A stretch of 64,000 nt of DNA from Synechococcus sp. M16.1 (GTDB lineage Bacteria; Cyanobacteriota; Cyanobacteriia; PCC-6307; Cyanobiaceae): NCBI RefSeq assembly GCF_014279895.1, contig NZ_CP047954.1:868001-932000 (forward strand), in the 5' to 3' direction. Each line of letters opens with the position of its first letter. Positions within the stretch are counted from its first letter, which is position 1. Shown here piece after piece: positions 45,844 to 55,823 of the stretch. The notes below the pieces were generated by a model. It saw only the letters and a list, made by a program, of their open reading frames with translations. It was not told where the DNA came from and ran no database searches. The position numbers were made by a program, and so were the translations under genes.

Positions 45844-46848
45844 ATGGAGCAAATCACTCAAACGGTTTTGGCACATCGTTCCCTGGTTGTTTCAAGCCTG
45901 AGCGTTCTCGCTGTTGGCCTCGCCGCCTGTGGCGGAAGTTCCAGTGTGTCCAGCCTCAATGCGGCGGGGGCCTCCTTCCCCGCCAAGGTGTATCAGAGCT
46001 GGTTCGCCGAGCTTGCCGGCTCCGGCGGAATCAAGGTGAACTACCAGGCGGTGGGTTCCGGTTCCGGCCGCAAAGCCTTCATCGATGGCACCGTGGATTT
46101 CGCCGCTTCGGACGACCCGATCATGGAGGCTGATCGCGCGCAGGTGAGCCAAGGGGTGGTTCAGATCCCGATGGTGGGGGGAACGATCGCCTTCGGTTAC
46201 AACAAACCGGATTGCGAGCTTCAGCTCACCCAGCAACAGGCTGTGGAGGTGGCCATCGGCCGCATCAGCGATTGGAAGGAGCTCGGCTGTGAAGCGGGCA
46301 CGATCACCTGGGTGCACCGCTCGGACGGTTCCGGCACCACCAAGGCTTTCACCAACTCGCTGCAGACCTTTTCACCGGATTGGACCCTCGGCAGCGGCAA
46401 ATCGGTGAAGTGGCCGGTGGGCGTGGGTGCCAAGGGCAACTCGGGCGTTGCCGGGGTGATCGACAACCGGGTCGGCGCGATTGGCTACGTGAATCAGTCG
46501 TACATCAAGGGGAATGTGAAGGCTGCTGCGCTGCAGAACAAATCCGGGGAATTCCTCACGCCCTCCGTGGAGGCTGGTGCCAAAGCCCTCAACGGCATTG
46601 AGCTTGATCAGCATCTTGCGGGAAGCAACCCCAACCCCTCCGCTGCTGGTGCCTACCCAATCGCAACACTCACCTGGGTGTTGGCCTATGCCGAGGGCAA
46701 TGGCGCCAAGGCTGAAGCTGTGAGGAACGTCTTCAACTACATGCTGGAAGACTCCACCCAGGAGGGTGCTGCGGCCCTGGGCTTTGTGCCTCTACGGGGC
46801 AGCATCCTTGAAAAATCCCGCACTGCGGTGGCAGGCATTCAGCCTTGA
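45844..46848 (+). CDS. pstS: Phosphate-binding protein PstS, lipoprotein form
   Basis: 334 residues. The N-terminus has a lipobox-like VGLAACGG, so it is probably lipidated. Then AGASFPAKVYQSWF, QAVGSGSGRKAFIDGTVDFA (phosphate loop) and VHRSDGSGTTKAFTNSLQTF (second phosphate loop). Periplasmic receptor of the high-affinity PstSCAB transporter. No pstC, A or B lies here. Preceded by GGGAGG; no Pho-box-like repeats are evident before it. Paralogous to the next gene throughout the mature region. Confidence 0.93.
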   Translation: MEQITQTVLAHRSLVVSSLSVLAVGLAACGGSSSVSSLNAAGASFPAKVYQSWFAELAGSGGIKVNYQAVGSGSGRKAFIDGTVDFAASDDPIMEADRAQVSQGVVQIPMVGGTIAFGYNKPDCELQLTQQQAVEVAIGRISDWKELGCEAGTITWVHRSDGSGTTKAFTNSLQTFSPDWTLGSGKSVKWPVGVGAKGNSGVAGVIDNRVGAIGYVNQSYIKGNVKAAALQNKSGEFLTPSVEAGAKALNGIELDQHLAGSNPNPSAAGAYPIATLTWVLAYAEGNGAKAEAVRNVFNYMLEDSTQEGAAALGFVPLRGSILEKSRTAVAGIQP

Positions 46849-46878
46849 ATGCGAACCCTCGATTGGGTGAACGACATG

Positions 46879-46910
46879 CCCCGGTTTGGATAGCCAAACC
46901 GGGGTTTTTT
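46879..46910 (+). terminator. Strong intrinsic terminator between the pstS genes
   Basis: Eleven-pair stem CCCCGGTTTGG/CCAAACCGGGG with an ATAG loop followed by six T. It separates the two pstS transcripts. Confidence 0.92.
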
Positions 46911-46915
46911 GATGG

Positions 46916-46955
46916 TTTAAACAGGGTTTTATGGTTCCTTAACTATCGTTAATGG
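46916..46955 (+). promoter_or_regulatory. Pho-box-like repeat array
   Basis: TTAA or TTTA cores occur at 46917, 46928, 46939 and 46949, that is at 10-11 base spacing (TTTAAAC, TTTTATG, CTTAACTA, GTTAATGG). This matches the cyanobacterial PhoB/SphR box built from tandem (C/T)TTAA(C/T)-type units. It lies about 80 bases before the second pstS. Confidence 0.6.
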
Positions 46956-47030
46956 CCGCATAACGACAGGTGGTTTGAGTCCCGATTAGGTCTTGGTTGC
47001 AACAGCCTCTTTCCTCTTTCGGTTGTCGTG

Positions 47031-48005
47031 ATGCGCATTGCACAAAAGGCCCTCCTCGCCTCGTCCCTGCTTGTCCTCGGGGCAAGCATGTCAGCTTCTG
47101 CAGCTCCCAAGCTGAACGGCGCTGGCGCCTCCTTCCCGGCCAAGATCTACCAGCGTTGGTTCGCCGACCTGGCCAAGGCTGGCGGCCCTCAGGTCAACTA
47201 CCAGGCCGTGGGTTCCGGTTCCGGCCGTAAAGCCTTCATCGACCAGACCGTGAACTTCGGTGCATCGGATGACCCGATGCAGAAAGCGGACATGGCCAAG
47301 GTCACCCGTGGTGTGGTTCAGATCCCGATGGTGGGTGGCACCATTGCCTTCGGCTACAACAAGCCCGGTTGCAACCTGAAGCTCACCCAGGAGCAGGCCG
47401 TCCAGGTCGCCATGGGGATGATCAAGGACTGGAAGGAGCTCGGCTGCAAGCCCGGCACCCTCACCTGGGTGCACCGTTCCGATGGCTCTGGCACCACCAA
47501 GGCCTTCACCAACTCCATGCAGGCCTTCTCCAAGACCTGGACCCTCGGCACCGGTAAGTCCGTGAAGTGGCCCGCTGGCGTTGGCGCCAAGGGCAACTCC
47601 GGTGTGGCTGGCCTGATCCAGAACCGTGAAGGCGCGATCGGTTATGTGAACCAGTCGTACATCAAGGGCAAGGTGGTTGCCGCCGCTCTCCAGAACAAGT
47701 CCGGTGAGTTCCTTAAGCCCTCTGTGGCTGCGGGTGCCAAGGCCCTCAATGGCATCAGCCTGGACAAGGACCTGGCTGGCAAGAACCCCAACCCCACCGC
47801 CAAGGGCGCATACCCCATCGCAACCCTCACCTGGGTTCTGGCGTACAAAACCGGCAACGGAGACAACGCCAAGGTGGTTCAGGACGCCTTCAACTACATG
47901 CTGAGCGACGCTGCTCAGAACAAGGCTCCTTCCCTGGGCTTCGTTCCCCTCAAGGGCGACATCCTGGCCAAGTCCAAGGCCGCTGTGAACAAGATCGGCA
48001 AGTGA
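47031..48005 (+). CDS. pstS: Phosphate-binding protein PstS, secreted form
   Basis: 324 residues. Signal peptide MRIAQKALLASSLLVLGASM with cleavage after SASA, no lipobox Cys, so soluble periplasmic. NGAGASFPAKIYQRWF, QAVGSGSGRKAFIDQTVNFG and VHRSDGSGTTKAFTNSMQAF match the first copy. A GTG three bases upstream is an alternative start. Preceded by a Pho-box-like array, followed by a strong terminator. Probably the main phosphate-stress-induced receptor. Confidence 0.95.
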   Translation: MRIAQKALLASSLLVLGASMSASAAPKLNGAGASFPAKIYQRWFADLAKAGGPQVNYQAVGSGSGRKAFIDQTVNFGASDDPMQKADMAKVTRGVVQIPMVGGTIAFGYNKPGCNLKLTQEQAVQVAMGMIKDWKELGCKPGTLTWVHRSDGSGTTKAFTNSMQAFSKTWTLGTGKSVKWPAGVGAKGNSGVAGLIQNREGAIGYVNQSYIKGKVVAAALQNKSGEFLKPSVAAGAKALNGISLDKDLAGKNPNPTAKGAYPIATLTWVLAYKTGNGDNAKVVQDAFNYMLSDAAQNKAPSLGFVPLKGDILAKSKAAVNKIGK

Positions 48006-48045
48006 TCTTGGCTTGTATTGGTTTTTCAAAACCAAACATCAAAGG

Positions 48046-48070
48046 GGGCCCCTCGGGGCCCTTTTTTTTT
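48046..48070 (+). terminator. Intrinsic terminator after pstS
   Basis: Seven-pair GGGCCCC/GGGGCCC stem with a TC loop, then nine T. Confidence 0.92.
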
Positions 48071-48199
48071 GGCTGAATCATTCGAATTGCGATCAGTGTT
48101 AGAGCCTTCTTAACCGAATCTCCCCCGAATCTCTCCCAGCTCTTTGTTGGGAATCGATGTTGTCCTCAATACAGTTTTTCTGGATTCACGGGATTCCAA

Positions 48200-48835
48200 A
48201 TGCTTGCTACTCCATCGGCTGATCTGAGTTCAACAGCGCTGGGTTTCAAGGCGTTTCTTGAAAACAGCTACGACAATCGCAATGTTGTTCATGTCACCGC
48301 GGGAAGTTTCGTTCCTCTGCTGAAGAACAGTGTTTGGTTTGTGGTGCGCGGCATGGTGAAGCTCGGGGCGCTGTCGGTGCATGGCGACGAGCTGGTGCTT
48401 GGCCTGGTGGGTCCCAACGAACCCTTCGGTGCCGCATTCACCAATGTGGAGGCCTATGAGGCTGTAGCGCTCACCGATTGCGATCTGCTCTGCTGCAATC
48501 TGGCGGAGCTCGAGCAGTCTCCTCAGTTAGCGCTTGGTTTGGCCAAGGCCATGGCCGCCCGCTACCGCCAGGCGGAGTCGCTCCTGGCCCTGCTGGGGCT
48601 GCGTCGCGTTGAAGAACGGGTCCGGGGCTTTTTGGAGCTGCTCGCCAAGGACTTTGGCGAACCCTGTGAGGCCGGGTTGCGGCTCAACCTTCGCCTGACC
48701 CATCAGGAGATCGCCAGTGCCCTGAGCACCACACGGGTGACCGTGACCCGCGTGTTGGGGCAGTTGCGGGATGAAGGCTGGCTTCAGATTGATGCCTCCA
48801 GGCATCTGGTGGTGACCGGCGCTGGCCGCCGCTGA
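48200..48835 (+). CDS. ptrA: Crp/Fnr-family regulator, PtrA-type
   Basis: 211 residues. N-terminal cyclic-nucleotide-binding-like beta-barrel (WFVVRGMVKLGALSVHGDEL, VLGLVGPNEPFG) without the canonical cAMP phosphate pocket, a dimer helix (LLALLGLRRVEERVRGFLEL), and a C-terminal winged HTH (LTHQEIASALSTTRVTVTR). In marine Synechococcus and Prochlorococcus the Crp-type phosphate-stress regulator PtrA is encoded next to pstS; I name it on context. A TTAACC element occurs about 90 bases upstream. A NtcA-like paralogue is the alternative, but the location argues for PtrA. Confidence 0.8.
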   Translation: MLATPSADLSSTALGFKAFLENSYDNRNVVHVTAGSFVPLLKNSVWFVVRGMVKLGALSVHGDELVLGLVGPNEPFGAAFTNVEAYEAVALTDCDLLCCNLAELEQSPQLALGLAKAMAARYRQAESLLALLGLRRVEERVRGFLELLAKDFGEPCEAGLRLNLRLTHQEIASALSTTRVTVTRVLGQLRDEGWLQIDASRHLVVTGAGRR

Positions 48836-48839
48836 AGGC

Positions 48840-48869
48840 AAAAAAAAGAGCCGGCGAAACCGCCGGCTC
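48840..48869 (-). terminator. Intrinsic terminator for the tRNA transcript
   Basis: Nine-pair GAGCCGGCG/CGCCGGCTC stem with an AAAC loop. On the minus strand it is followed by eight T, so it ends transcription of the tRNA gene; it also separates ptrA. Confidence 0.85.
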
Positions 48870-48915
48870 AATCCCTGAAGTGTCGATGTTCAGGTGGGGA
48901 AACAAGACGGTTGAA

Positions 48916-48989
48916 TCGGAGCGGCGGGATTTGAACCCACGACCCCCACTACCCCAAAGTGGTGCGCTACCAAGCTGCGCCACGCCCCG
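48916..48989 (-). tRNA. tRNA-Pro (anticodon GGG)
   Basis: 74 bases. Acceptor arms CGGGGCG/CGCTCCG (one G-T pair), D-arm with AGCTTGGTAGCGC, anticodon stem CCACT/AGTGG with loop TTGGGGT giving anticodon GGG, and T-arm GTGGGTTCAAATCCCGC. Discriminator A; no encoded CCA. Reads proline codon CCC. Confidence 0.95.
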
Positions 48990-49003
48990 TCAGATTTAAG
49001 TTA

Positions 49004-49339
49004 TCACAGTGCATCCCGGCGTCTGAGTCGCCTGAGCAACCGAGTGGTGAGCTGGTCTCTCGTTGCGGATCCGTAGTGGTACAGCCGCAGTTCTGCGGCG
49101 GCCTGGCGAAGCTCAGCCAGGGTCATCGCCGCCAGACGCAGCTCGGGCAGGGTGCGCCAGGCTCTCGAGCGCATCGGGAGTGAGGCAGGGCCTTTGGCCT
49201 GGCCCAGATTCAGGGTTCCATCCGCCAGCCATTCGGGGATGAGCACCACCAGAACGGCGATCAATCCATAGAGCTCCACCAGCCCCCTCGGCAGGGGATG
49301 CAGTTGACGCTGCTCGGATGGATCAGGCCGTTCACTCAC
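49004..49339 (-). CDS. Membrane-associated hypothetical protein (111 aa)
   Basis: The likely start is the GTG at 49339 (SERPDPSEQRQLHPLPRGLV), followed by one helix (YGLIAVLVVLIPEWLA), then MRSRAWRTLPELRLAAMTLA and a C-terminal domain LYHYGSATRDQLTTRLLRRL resembling a small SAP/Rho-N-like helical fold (AELR...L..R). An earlier start at 49489 is open. Ends 14 bases before the tRNA gene. Function unknown. Confidence 0.6.
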   Translation of the reverse strand: MSERPDPSEQRQLHPLPRGLVELYGLIAVLVVLIPEWLADGTLNLGQAKGPASLPMRSRAWRTLPELRLAAMTLAELRQAAAELRLYHYGSATRDQLTTRLLRRLRRRDAL

Positions 49340-49406
49340 CGCAGAACGGAGGAGTCCTTGTTGTCCCACGATCGCACCAACAGCAAGCGAGCCCGCCGGC
49401 TGGTGG

Positions 49407-49571
49407 TCAGATTGCCAAAGGTTTTGTAGTGGGTAGCGGGGTCTCCCGCCACAGCATCGGTGACTGCTGCTCTCGATTGAACGAGACACTGCCGAGGATC
49501 AGGCCTAGAACCAAAATCAAGGTGAGGGCGATCGCCAGGATCACCTGCCGATCAGACCAGGGTTCGGGCAT
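49407..49571 (-). CDS. 54-residue single-helix membrane protein
   Basis: ATG at 49571 gives MPEPWSDRQVILAIALTLIL and continues as one helix (VLGLILGSVSF), then a polar, Pro-rich tail. It starts 34 bases downstream of msrA on the same strand. Function unknown. Confidence 0.6.
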   Translation of the reverse strand: MPEPWSDRQVILAIALTLILVLGLILGSVSFNREQQSPMLWRETPLPTTKPLAI

Positions 49572-49605
49572 GACATGGGTCGGGAGCGTCCTCATCTTGG
49601 CCGAA

Positions 49606-50319
49606 TCAGCCCAGGGCGATCGGGCTGTTGTCGGATCGAAGCACGCAGTGACTGATCGACCAGTCGTACTTGTCCCAGACCTGCTTCGGGAGTTTGTAGT
49701 TCGATCCCTCGAAGTCACTAAGCAGGGTCTGGGTTGGCATGGCGGAGCAGTAGGGGCGGCTGCCGGGTTTGGCCAGGTATTGCTGGTGGTAGTCCTCGGC
49801 GAAATAGAAGGTCTGGTCCGCCAGGATTTCGGTGGTGATGGCCCCGTAGCCCTTGGCCGAGAGGGCGACTTGATAGGCGTCCCGGCTGGCCAGGGCCAGT
49901 TGCAGATGCTCCGGATTGAACGTGTAGATGGCTGATCGGTATTGGCTGCCGGTGTCGTTGCCTTGCCTGTTGCCCTGGGTGGGGTCGTGGCACTCCCAGA
50001 ACAGCTTCAGCAGGTCGCTGAAGTCGAGGGCGGGTCGGCTCCACACAACTCGCACTACTTCCGTGTGTCCCGTTCTGCCGGAGCAGACCTGGTTGTAGGT
50101 GGGTTGCTCGGTCTGGCCGCCCGCATACCCCACAGCAGTGCTCACCACCCCAGGCAGTCGCCAGAACCCTTTTTCAGCACCCCAGAAGCACCCACAGGCA
50201 AAGATTGCTTCCTCTTGGTCGGCCATCAGGGGTGCCTTCAGCGGCGTTCCCAACACGGCGTGCGTTGCCGGGGCCGAGGATTCGGCGCCGCCGCGGGGAG
50301 ACAGCCAGGAAGGAAGCAT
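49606..50319 (-). CDS. msrA: Peptide methionine sulfoxide reductase A
   Basis: 237 residues. The active-site motif [13 protein letters not shown] has the catalytic Cys, and [59 protein letters not shown] and [12 protein letters not shown] follow. Repairs Met-S-oxide in proteins, important under photooxidative stress. A longer N-terminus (about 30 residues before MADQEE) may be non-essential; an internal ATG at that point is possible. C-terminal extension of about 45 residues beyond the core. Confidence 0.93.
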   Translation of the reverse strand: MLPSWLSPRGGAESSAPATHAVLGTPLKAPLMADQEEAIFACGCFWGAEKGFWRLPGVVSTAVGYAGGQTEQPTYNQVCSGRTGHTEVVRVVWSRPALDFSDLLKLFWECHDPTQGNRQGNDTGSQYRSAIYTFNPEHLQLALASRDAYQVALSAKGYGAITTEILADQTFYFAEDYHQQYLAKPGSRPYCSAMPTQTLLSDFEGSNYKLPKQVWDKYDWSISHCVLRSDNSPIALG

Positions 50320-50345
50320 GTTGGTTGCGTTGATCCGCAGAGCTT

Positions 50346-50921
50346 AGGCAGCGGATTCAGCACGGTGATGCTGCCGCGTCGAGGGCCATCTGTGAACTTT
50401 CAGTGATGGCTCCCCAAGTGAGGGATACATAGGGAACGAATCAAAGCTTGTCTGGAAGAGTGGTTCTTCTTTGAACAATGTTCTGCAGAAAGGTGTTGAT
50501 TGTTTGTCAGTGGTTTTCAGCCTGAATGGCGCTGTTGCTGAGCTGTCTCGAGGCGAGTCTGCCGGTCAGGCACATTTGATTGTTGACACCATTGAGAATG
50601 TCATCAGGGGTGGAGGAGATTGTGCCGATGGCTGGGCCATGGCCAGAAAGAAGACGAATTGGATGGATCAATCAATTGCAAGCCATTGATTGATGGCTTG
50701 TTGATGAAGAAAGCTGTTTCTCAGAAACAAAACCAGATGGTTCACTCGGTTGAACCAGAAAGCGCACCTGCGCCAGGACTGTCTGCCCTTAATCGTTTTG
50801 CAGGATGGAACGAGCTTCTGCTGGTGGCCGACCAAGGGAAGTTGTCTCGTCCTGCGGAACCACCGCGGGATAGCCGTTCCGGACGTGTTGACAGGCCCTC
50901 GTTTCTTGTTGCCGTTGATGC
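50346..50921. other. Gap with doubtful small frames
   Basis: Two plus-strand frames are open: 50471-50689 (TTG start; GAVAELSRGESAGQAHLIVD) and 50704-50967 (ATG; MKKAVSQKQNQMVHSVEPES, then APGLSALNRFAGWNELLLVA). The second overlaps the end of the next minus-strand gene. Neither has a ribosome site or known motif, and I do not call them genes. Confidence 0.3.
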
Positions 50922-51185
50922 TCAGGACGCGTTGGCTTCCCCCTCAACTGGGTTGAGCTGGATGTGATTCAGCAGCGTTGTGACGAAGGCGAAGAGCAGA
51001 AACGGCAGGCTGAGCACCAAAATCAGCCCCACTCCCACCAGCGCAAACACCGGTCGCGACGAGCCCATCAGGGCAAGCCCCGCAGCCAGGCTCACAAAAA
51101 TGACGGCCATCCAGGCCAGCACCTGTCCGTAGATATCGCCAAAGGTGAGCGTGCAGCGCACCGCGAAGGGGGATCCGCTGGTCAT
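50922..51185 (-). CDS. Small membrane protein, two helices (87 aa)
   Basis: ATG at 51185 (MTSGSPFAVRCTLTFGDIYG), helix one about residues 22-42 (VLAWMAVIFVSLAAGLAL), helix two about 48-72 (FALVGVGLILVLSLPFLLFA), then a polar tail. It lies 67 bases downstream of the ABC transporter gene on the same strand. Function unknown. Confidence 0.7.
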   Translation of the reverse strand: MTSGSPFAVRCTLTFGDIYGQVLAWMAVIFVSLAAGLALMGSSRPVFALVGVGLILVLSLPFLLFAFVTTLLNHIQLNPVEGEANAS

Positions 51186-51252
51186 AGGCAAGGAGTTGCC
51201 TTCACAGCTAAGCCACGAACGTTGGTGTTGTCAGAAACCGCCCGGAGATTCT

Positions 51253-53016
51253 TTAGGAAGCCAACGCATCCAGTTGTTGCGAGGCCTGCTGACGCTCCCA
51301 AAGCCGTTTGTATACACCCGGCTGCTGAATCAAGGCGTTGTGGTGTCCCTGTTGAACGATACGTCCGTTCTCCATCACCAGGATGCGATCACAGGCCGCT
51401 GCGGCTGAAAGTTGATGGCTGATCATCACGATCGTCCGGTCTTCCTGAGCTCGGATCGAATCCAGAATCGCCGCAGCCGTGTTGTTGTCAACGCTGGCCA
51501 AGGCGTCGTCGAGGACCAACACCGGCGCCGACATCAGCAGAGCCCGGCCCAGAGCTGTGCGTTGACGCTGACCACCACTCAAGGTGATGCCGCGTTCACC
51601 AACGATGGTTCCGAAACCATCGGGAAAGCCCTTCACGTCATCAGCCAGGCGGGCTTGCTCTGCCGCCAGTTCAACCCGCTGATCACTGGCTTCAGGGTCG
51701 CCATAGCGCAGGTTGTCCGCCAGGGTGCTGGTGAACAGAAAGCCCTCCTGGGGAACGATCGCCACGTCACGGCGCAACCTCTTCAGGGGCATCTGGGTGA
51801 CATCCACACCATCCAGGAACAGCTGTCCCGGTTCCAGTGGAACCATCCGACCGAAAGCCCGAGCCAGGGTGGTCTTGCCGCAGCCCACGGCCCCGACAAC
51901 AGCCACCAACTCCCCAGGCTCGATGCAGAAGCTCAGGCCATTGAGGGTGTTCTGCTCTGCGCCCTGGTACTGAACCGTCAGGTCACGGGCTTCAAAACGC
52001 CCCCTGCGTTCTGCCGTTGGCTGGGGCTGAGCATCAGAGGGATCCGGGTCTTTGATCTTTGGTTCCCGTTTCAGTAACTCCTCCACCCGCTCGAGGCTCA
52101 CCTGGCCGGTCTGGAAGGTGTTGAGCGTGAATCCCAGCAGTGCCGTTGGGAAGACGAGCTGCTCCACATAAAGGATCAGGGCCACCAGTCCTCCAATGCT
52201 CAGACGACCGGCTTCGAGCTGACCGCTGCCGATGGCCAGCAGCAAAAGAACCGAGAGGGAGGAAATGCCCTGAAGCAGCGGGAACAGAGTGCTTTGTGTT
52301 CTCGCCAGCTGAATGGCACTGTCGCGGTAGCGGCGGTTGCGCGTGGCAAAGGCCTGCTGTTCTGCTCCCTCCTGGCCGTAGATCTTGATGGCCCCGATTC
52401 CCGAAAGATCCTCCTGAATCAGGTTGCTGAGGGCGGAGAGTTCTTCCTGCTGCGCGCGCTTCTGACGCATCATGCGCCCACCGAACAGGCGCACTGTGCT
52501 GAGCATCACGGGGTAGAGCCCGACGGCGGCCAGGGTCAGCCACGGATCGATGGCCAACATCGCGGGCAGCGTCAGCGCATAGGCCAGCAGCGTGTTGGTC
52601 AGGCTGAGAATCGCGAATCCGAGCAGGCGCCGGATGTTTTCCACATCGCTGGTGGCGCGACTGATCACTTCACCGCTGCCCTTGCTCTGAATCCAATCGG
52701 GTTCCTGGCGGAGCATGTGCTCGAACAGGCGCTGACGCAGATCCACCTCCACCTGCCGACCCACGCCGAAGATGAGTTGTCGCGAGGCCAGCCGGATCAC
52801 CCCCATGGTGCTGGCGAGCAGCACAACCCATCCCGCCTGGCGCAGGACTCCGGCGTAACTGAATCCCCCTTGCAGCTCGTCCACAACGCTGCGCACTTCC
52901 ATCGGGATCGTGACCCGCAGAACGTTGACCACCACCAGGGCGATGGCTCCCAGCAGCACCGTGCGGCGGTGGGGACGCAGATAGCGGCCGATCAGATCGA
53001 GACGAAGGGCGGCCAT
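51253..53016 (-). CDS. ABC exporter half-transporter (permease-ATPase fusion)
   Basis: 587 residues from the ATG at 53016. The N-terminal transmembrane domain (about 1-310) has six helices ([40 protein letters not shown]). The ATPase domain has Walker [15 protein letters not shown], the ABC signature [18 protein letters not shown], Walker [14 protein letters not shown] and the switch His MISHQLSAA. MdlB/MsbA-like type, acting as a homodimer or with another half; lipid or drug export is possible, substrate unknown. An earlier in-frame start at 53055 is less likely. Confidence 0.92.
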   Translation of the reverse strand: MAALRLDLIGRYLRPHRRTVLLGAIALVVVNVLRVTIPMEVRSVVDELQGGFSYAGVLRQAGWVVLLASTMGVIRLASRQLIFGVGRQVEVDLRQRLFEHMLRQEPDWIQSKGSGEVISRATSDVENIRRLLGFAILSLTNTLLAYALTLPAMLAIDPWLTLAAVGLYPVMLSTVRLFGGRMMRQKRAQQEELSALSNLIQEDLSGIGAIKIYGQEGAEQQAFATRNRRYRDSAIQLARTQSTLFPLLQGISSLSVLLLLAIGSGQLEAGRLSIGGLVALILYVEQLVFPTALLGFTLNTFQTGQVSLERVEELLKREPKIKDPDPSDAQPQPTAERRGRFEARDLTVQYQGAEQNTLNGLSFCIEPGELVAVVGAVGCGKTTLARAFGRMVPLEPGQLFLDGVDVTQMPLKRLRRDVAIVPQEGFLFTSTLADNLRYGDPEASDQRVELAAEQARLADDVKGFPDGFGTIVGERGITLSGGQRQRTALGRALLMSAPVLVLDDALASVDNNTAAAILDSIRAQEDRTIVMISHQLSAAAACDRILVMENGRIVQQGHHNALIQQPGVYKRLWERQQASQQLDALAS

Positions 53017-53176
53017 GCGAGCTCGTGGGTCCCGTTGGCAGGCCAACCTAGGCATCCGGCTTCAACGGCTGGTTGTTGGCTGGTCGTTATCCGTTGATTT
53101 GGGGGATAGTGGGACTGTCCCCATCACCCGGCCCGGCGTGCCTCGCACCCCGGGTTTTTTACTGCCAGCCCCCTCC

Positions 53177-54223
53177 ATGTCTTCAGACCCGCGTTCCTGG
53201 TCCGGTTGCTTGGACCATCTGCTGCAGGGCAACAACCTCAGCTCCGATGAGGCCACTGCTCTCATGCGTGCCTGGCTGGCCGAAGAGCTCGAGCCCGTGC
53301 AGACCGGGGCGTTCCTGGCTGGACTGCGGGCCAAGGGGATGGTGGCCGATGAGCTGGCGGCCATGGCGGCTGTCCTGCGCGAGGCCTGCCCCCTTCCCTG
53401 CCCCCGGCCCGATCTGGCCATGGTCGACACCTGCGGCACCGGTGGTGATGGTGCCGACACCTTCAACATCTCCACGGCGGTCGCCTTTGCCGCCGCCGCC
53501 TGCGGGGTCAATGTGGCCAAGCACGGCAATCGCAGCGCCAGCGGCAAAGTGGGTTCAGCCGACGTGCTCGAGGGGCTCGGCCTCAACCTCAAGGCACCGT
53601 TGAACAAGGTGGTCGACGCTTTGCCGGGAACCGGTGTCACCTTCCTGTTCGCTCCCGCCTGGCATCCAGCTCTTGTGAATCTGGCGCCGCTGCGTCGCAG
53701 CCTGGGGGTCCGCACGGTGTTCAACCTGTTGGGTCCTCTGGTCAATCCGCTGCAGCCCCAGGCCCAGGTTCTTGGCGTGGCGCGTCCGGAACTTCTCGAC
53801 CCCATGGCGGGCGCTCTGCAGCACTTGGGCTTGAGCCGTGCCGTGGTGGTTCATGGCGCTGGAGGCCTCGATGAGGCGTCCTTGGCGGGGCCCAATGCCT
53901 TACGTCTGATCGAATCCGGGGGCATCACCACAAAGGAGGTTTCCCCTGAAGATCTGGGCCTCACTCGTGCTGGTCTCGATCAGCTGCGCGGTGGTGACTG
54001 CGCGGTGAACCAGCAGATCCTTCAGAACGTTCTGCAGGGGCAGGGATCCCTGGCGCAGACGGAGGTTGTGGCCTTCAACACAGCACTGGTGCTCTGGGCT
54101 GCTGGGCTTCAAAGCGATCTGCCGGCTGCTGTTGCTCAGGCTCTGGCTGTTCTCAATGAGGGCAAGGCCTGGTACAAGCTTGTGGCTCTGCGGGATGCCC
54201 TGTCCGACGGAGATGGAGAATGA
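53177..54223 (+). CDS. trpD: Anthranilate phosphoribosyltransferase
   Basis: 348 residues from the ATG at 53177. [20 protein letters not shown] is the PRPP-binding loop, [20 protein letters not shown] the anthranilate site, and [20 protein letters not shown] and [14 protein letters not shown] the later blocks. Second step of tryptophan synthesis. Probably co-transcribed with carA, which starts 7 bases later. Upstream open frame to 53015 overlaps the ABC gene and is not used. Confidence 0.95.
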   Translation: MSSDPRSWSGCLDHLLQGNNLSSDEATALMRAWLAEELEPVQTGAFLAGLRAKGMVADELAAMAAVLREACPLPCPRPDLAMVDTCGTGGDGADTFNISTAVAFAAAACGVNVAKHGNRSASGKVGSADVLEGLGLNLKAPLNKVVDALPGTGVTFLFAPAWHPALVNLAPLRRSLGVRTVFNLLGPLVNPLQPQAQVLGVARPELLDPMAGALQHLGLSRAVVVHGAGGLDEASLAGPNALRLIESGGITTKEVSPEDLGLTRAGLDQLRGGDCAVNQQILQNVLQGQGSLAQTEVVAFNTALVLWAAGLQSDLPAAVAQALAVLNEGKAWYKLVALRDALSDGDGE

Positions 54224-54230
54224 GTGACTG

Positions 54231-55391
54231 ATGACCTGCGGCGGCCCTTCGATGCCCGATTCCCCATCAGACAAGGCTTATCTCGTCCTTGCCGATGGCA
54301 CGGTTCTCACCGGTGTCGGCTTCGGCCATCGCGGCACCACCATCGGTGAGGTGGTGTTCAACACCGGCATGACCGGTTACCAGGAGGTGCTGACCGACCC
54401 CTCCTATGCCGGGCAGCTGGTGAGCTTCACCTATCCCGAACTCGGCAACACCGGGGTGAATGCTGACGATCAAGAAGCTGATCGCCCCCATGCCCGTGGC
54501 GTGATTGCCCGCCAGCTGGCCCCAGTTCCCAGCAACTGGCGCTGTGAACAATCCCTTGAGAGCTGGATGCAGACCCATCAGTTGGTGGGCATCAGCGGTT
54601 TGGACACCCGTGCCCTGGTGCGTCACCTGCGTGAGGTGGGGGCCATGAATGGCGTGATCAGCAGTGACGGCCAGACCCCTGCGCAGTTGCTTGAGCTCCT
54701 GAAGCATGCCCCGTCGATGCAGGGGTTGAACCTGGCGGACCGCGTCACAACCCGTGAGCCCTACCAGTGGAATCAGGCCTGCAGTGTTTGCTTCGATCAG
54801 CGTTTGCAGCGCCGCAGCGACGCGCCCTTCCGCGTTGTCGCCATCGATTTCGGCATCAAGCGCGCCATCCTCGATCGATTGGTCGCCCATGGTTGTGATG
54901 TCACGGTTCTGCCGGCAGACACGGATCTGGAGACGGTTCGTTCCCATCGCCCGGACGGAGTCTTCCTGTCCAACGGGCCTGGCGACCCGGCAGCGGTGAC
55001 CCGTGGGATCGCCCTGGCCAAGTTGTTGCTGGAGGAATCCGATCTACCCCTGTTCGGCATCTGCCTGGGCCATCAGATCCTTGGTCTGGCCCTAGGCGGA
55101 GAGACGTTCAAGCTCCCCTATGGCCACCGCGGCTTGAACCATCCCTGTGGCACCACAGGCCAGGTTGAAATCACCAGTCAGAACCACGGCTTTGCCCTCT
55201 CCGCTGATTCTCTTGATTCAGACGTCATTGACGTCACCCATTTCAATCTGAACGACCGCACCGTGGCAGCGATCGCCCACCGTCAGAAGCCGGTGTTCGG
55301 GGTGCAGTACCACCCGGAAGCGAGTCCGGGCCCCCATGACGCCGACCATCATTTCGCCCGCTTTGTGACGCTGATGGCCGATCGCCGTTGA
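54231..55391 (+). CDS. carA: Carbamoyl-phosphate synthase, small (glutaminase) subunit
   Basis: 386 residues (a start at the ATG at 54252 would remove seven). N-terminal domain with [40 protein letters not shown] and [20 protein letters not shown]. The C-terminal class-I glutaminase has the nucleophile [16 protein letters not shown] and the His-Glu pair in [12 protein letters not shown]. Provides ammonia to CarB for pyrimidine and arginine synthesis. carB is not in the window. Confidence 0.95.
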   Translation: MTCGGPSMPDSPSDKAYLVLADGTVLTGVGFGHRGTTIGEVVFNTGMTGYQEVLTDPSYAGQLVSFTYPELGNTGVNADDQEADRPHARGVIARQLAPVPSNWRCEQSLESWMQTHQLVGISGLDTRALVRHLREVGAMNGVISSDGQTPAQLLELLKHAPSMQGLNLADRVTTREPYQWNQACSVCFDQRLQRRSDAPFRVVAIDFGIKRAILDRLVAHGCDVTVLPADTDLETVRSHRPDGVFLSNGPGDPAAVTRGIALAKLLLEESDLPLFGICLGHQILGLALGGETFKLPYGHRGLNHPCGTTGQVEITSQNHGFALSADSLDSDVIDVTHFNLNDRTVAAIAHRQKPVFGVQYHPEASPGPHDADHHFARFVTLMADRR

Positions 55392-55433
55392 TGAGGTGGT
55401 AGCCAACGCTCAGCATCACTACACTTCGTGCCG

Positions 55434-55823
55434 ATGATGCCTGGGGGGCTTGATCCCATCAGCGAACTGCAGCGACTGACCGTCTCTCTCCGGGGCGGAT
55501 TCGAACAAAAAGACGGCTGTCTGGTGTTTCATTTCACCGGTCAGCTGGATGCGTACTCCGAGAAGCAGTTCATGGAGTACGTGGGTGATGTTTTGAAGGC
55601 CAACAAGCTTCCTTCTGTTCTCGATCTCAGCAAGATCGATTTCCTCGATTCATCCGGCCTTGGGGCGCTGGTTCAGCTGGCCAAGCAATGCACGGATGCC
55701 AAACGATCTTTTCTTTTGGTGGGCAACACCAGGGTGACGCAGACGATCAAGTTGGTGCGTCTTGAGGAGTTCCTTCATCTGGTGGAGGATCTGCCCACAG
55801 CCCTCAACCAGTTGGCCGCTTGA
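55434..55823 (+). CDS. STAS-domain anti-sigma-factor antagonist
   Basis: 129 residues from the ATG at 55434 (GTG at 55428 possible). One STAS domain: LVFHFTGQLDAYSEKQFMEY and LDLSKIDFLDSSGLGALVQL, with the phosphorylatable Ser in DSSGLG. Partner-switching regulator that would bind an anti-sigma kinase or phosphatase. No RsbW or RsbU homologue is adjacent; the sigma factor at 18413 is far away. The stop overlaps the TTG of mini-RNase III. Confidence 0.88.
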   Translation: MMPGGLDPISELQRLTVSLRGGFEQKDGCLVFHFTGQLDAYSEKQFMEYVGDVLKANKLPSVLDLSKIDFLDSSGLGALVQLAKQCTDAKRSFLLVGNTRVTQTIKLVRLEEFLHLVEDLPTALNQLAA

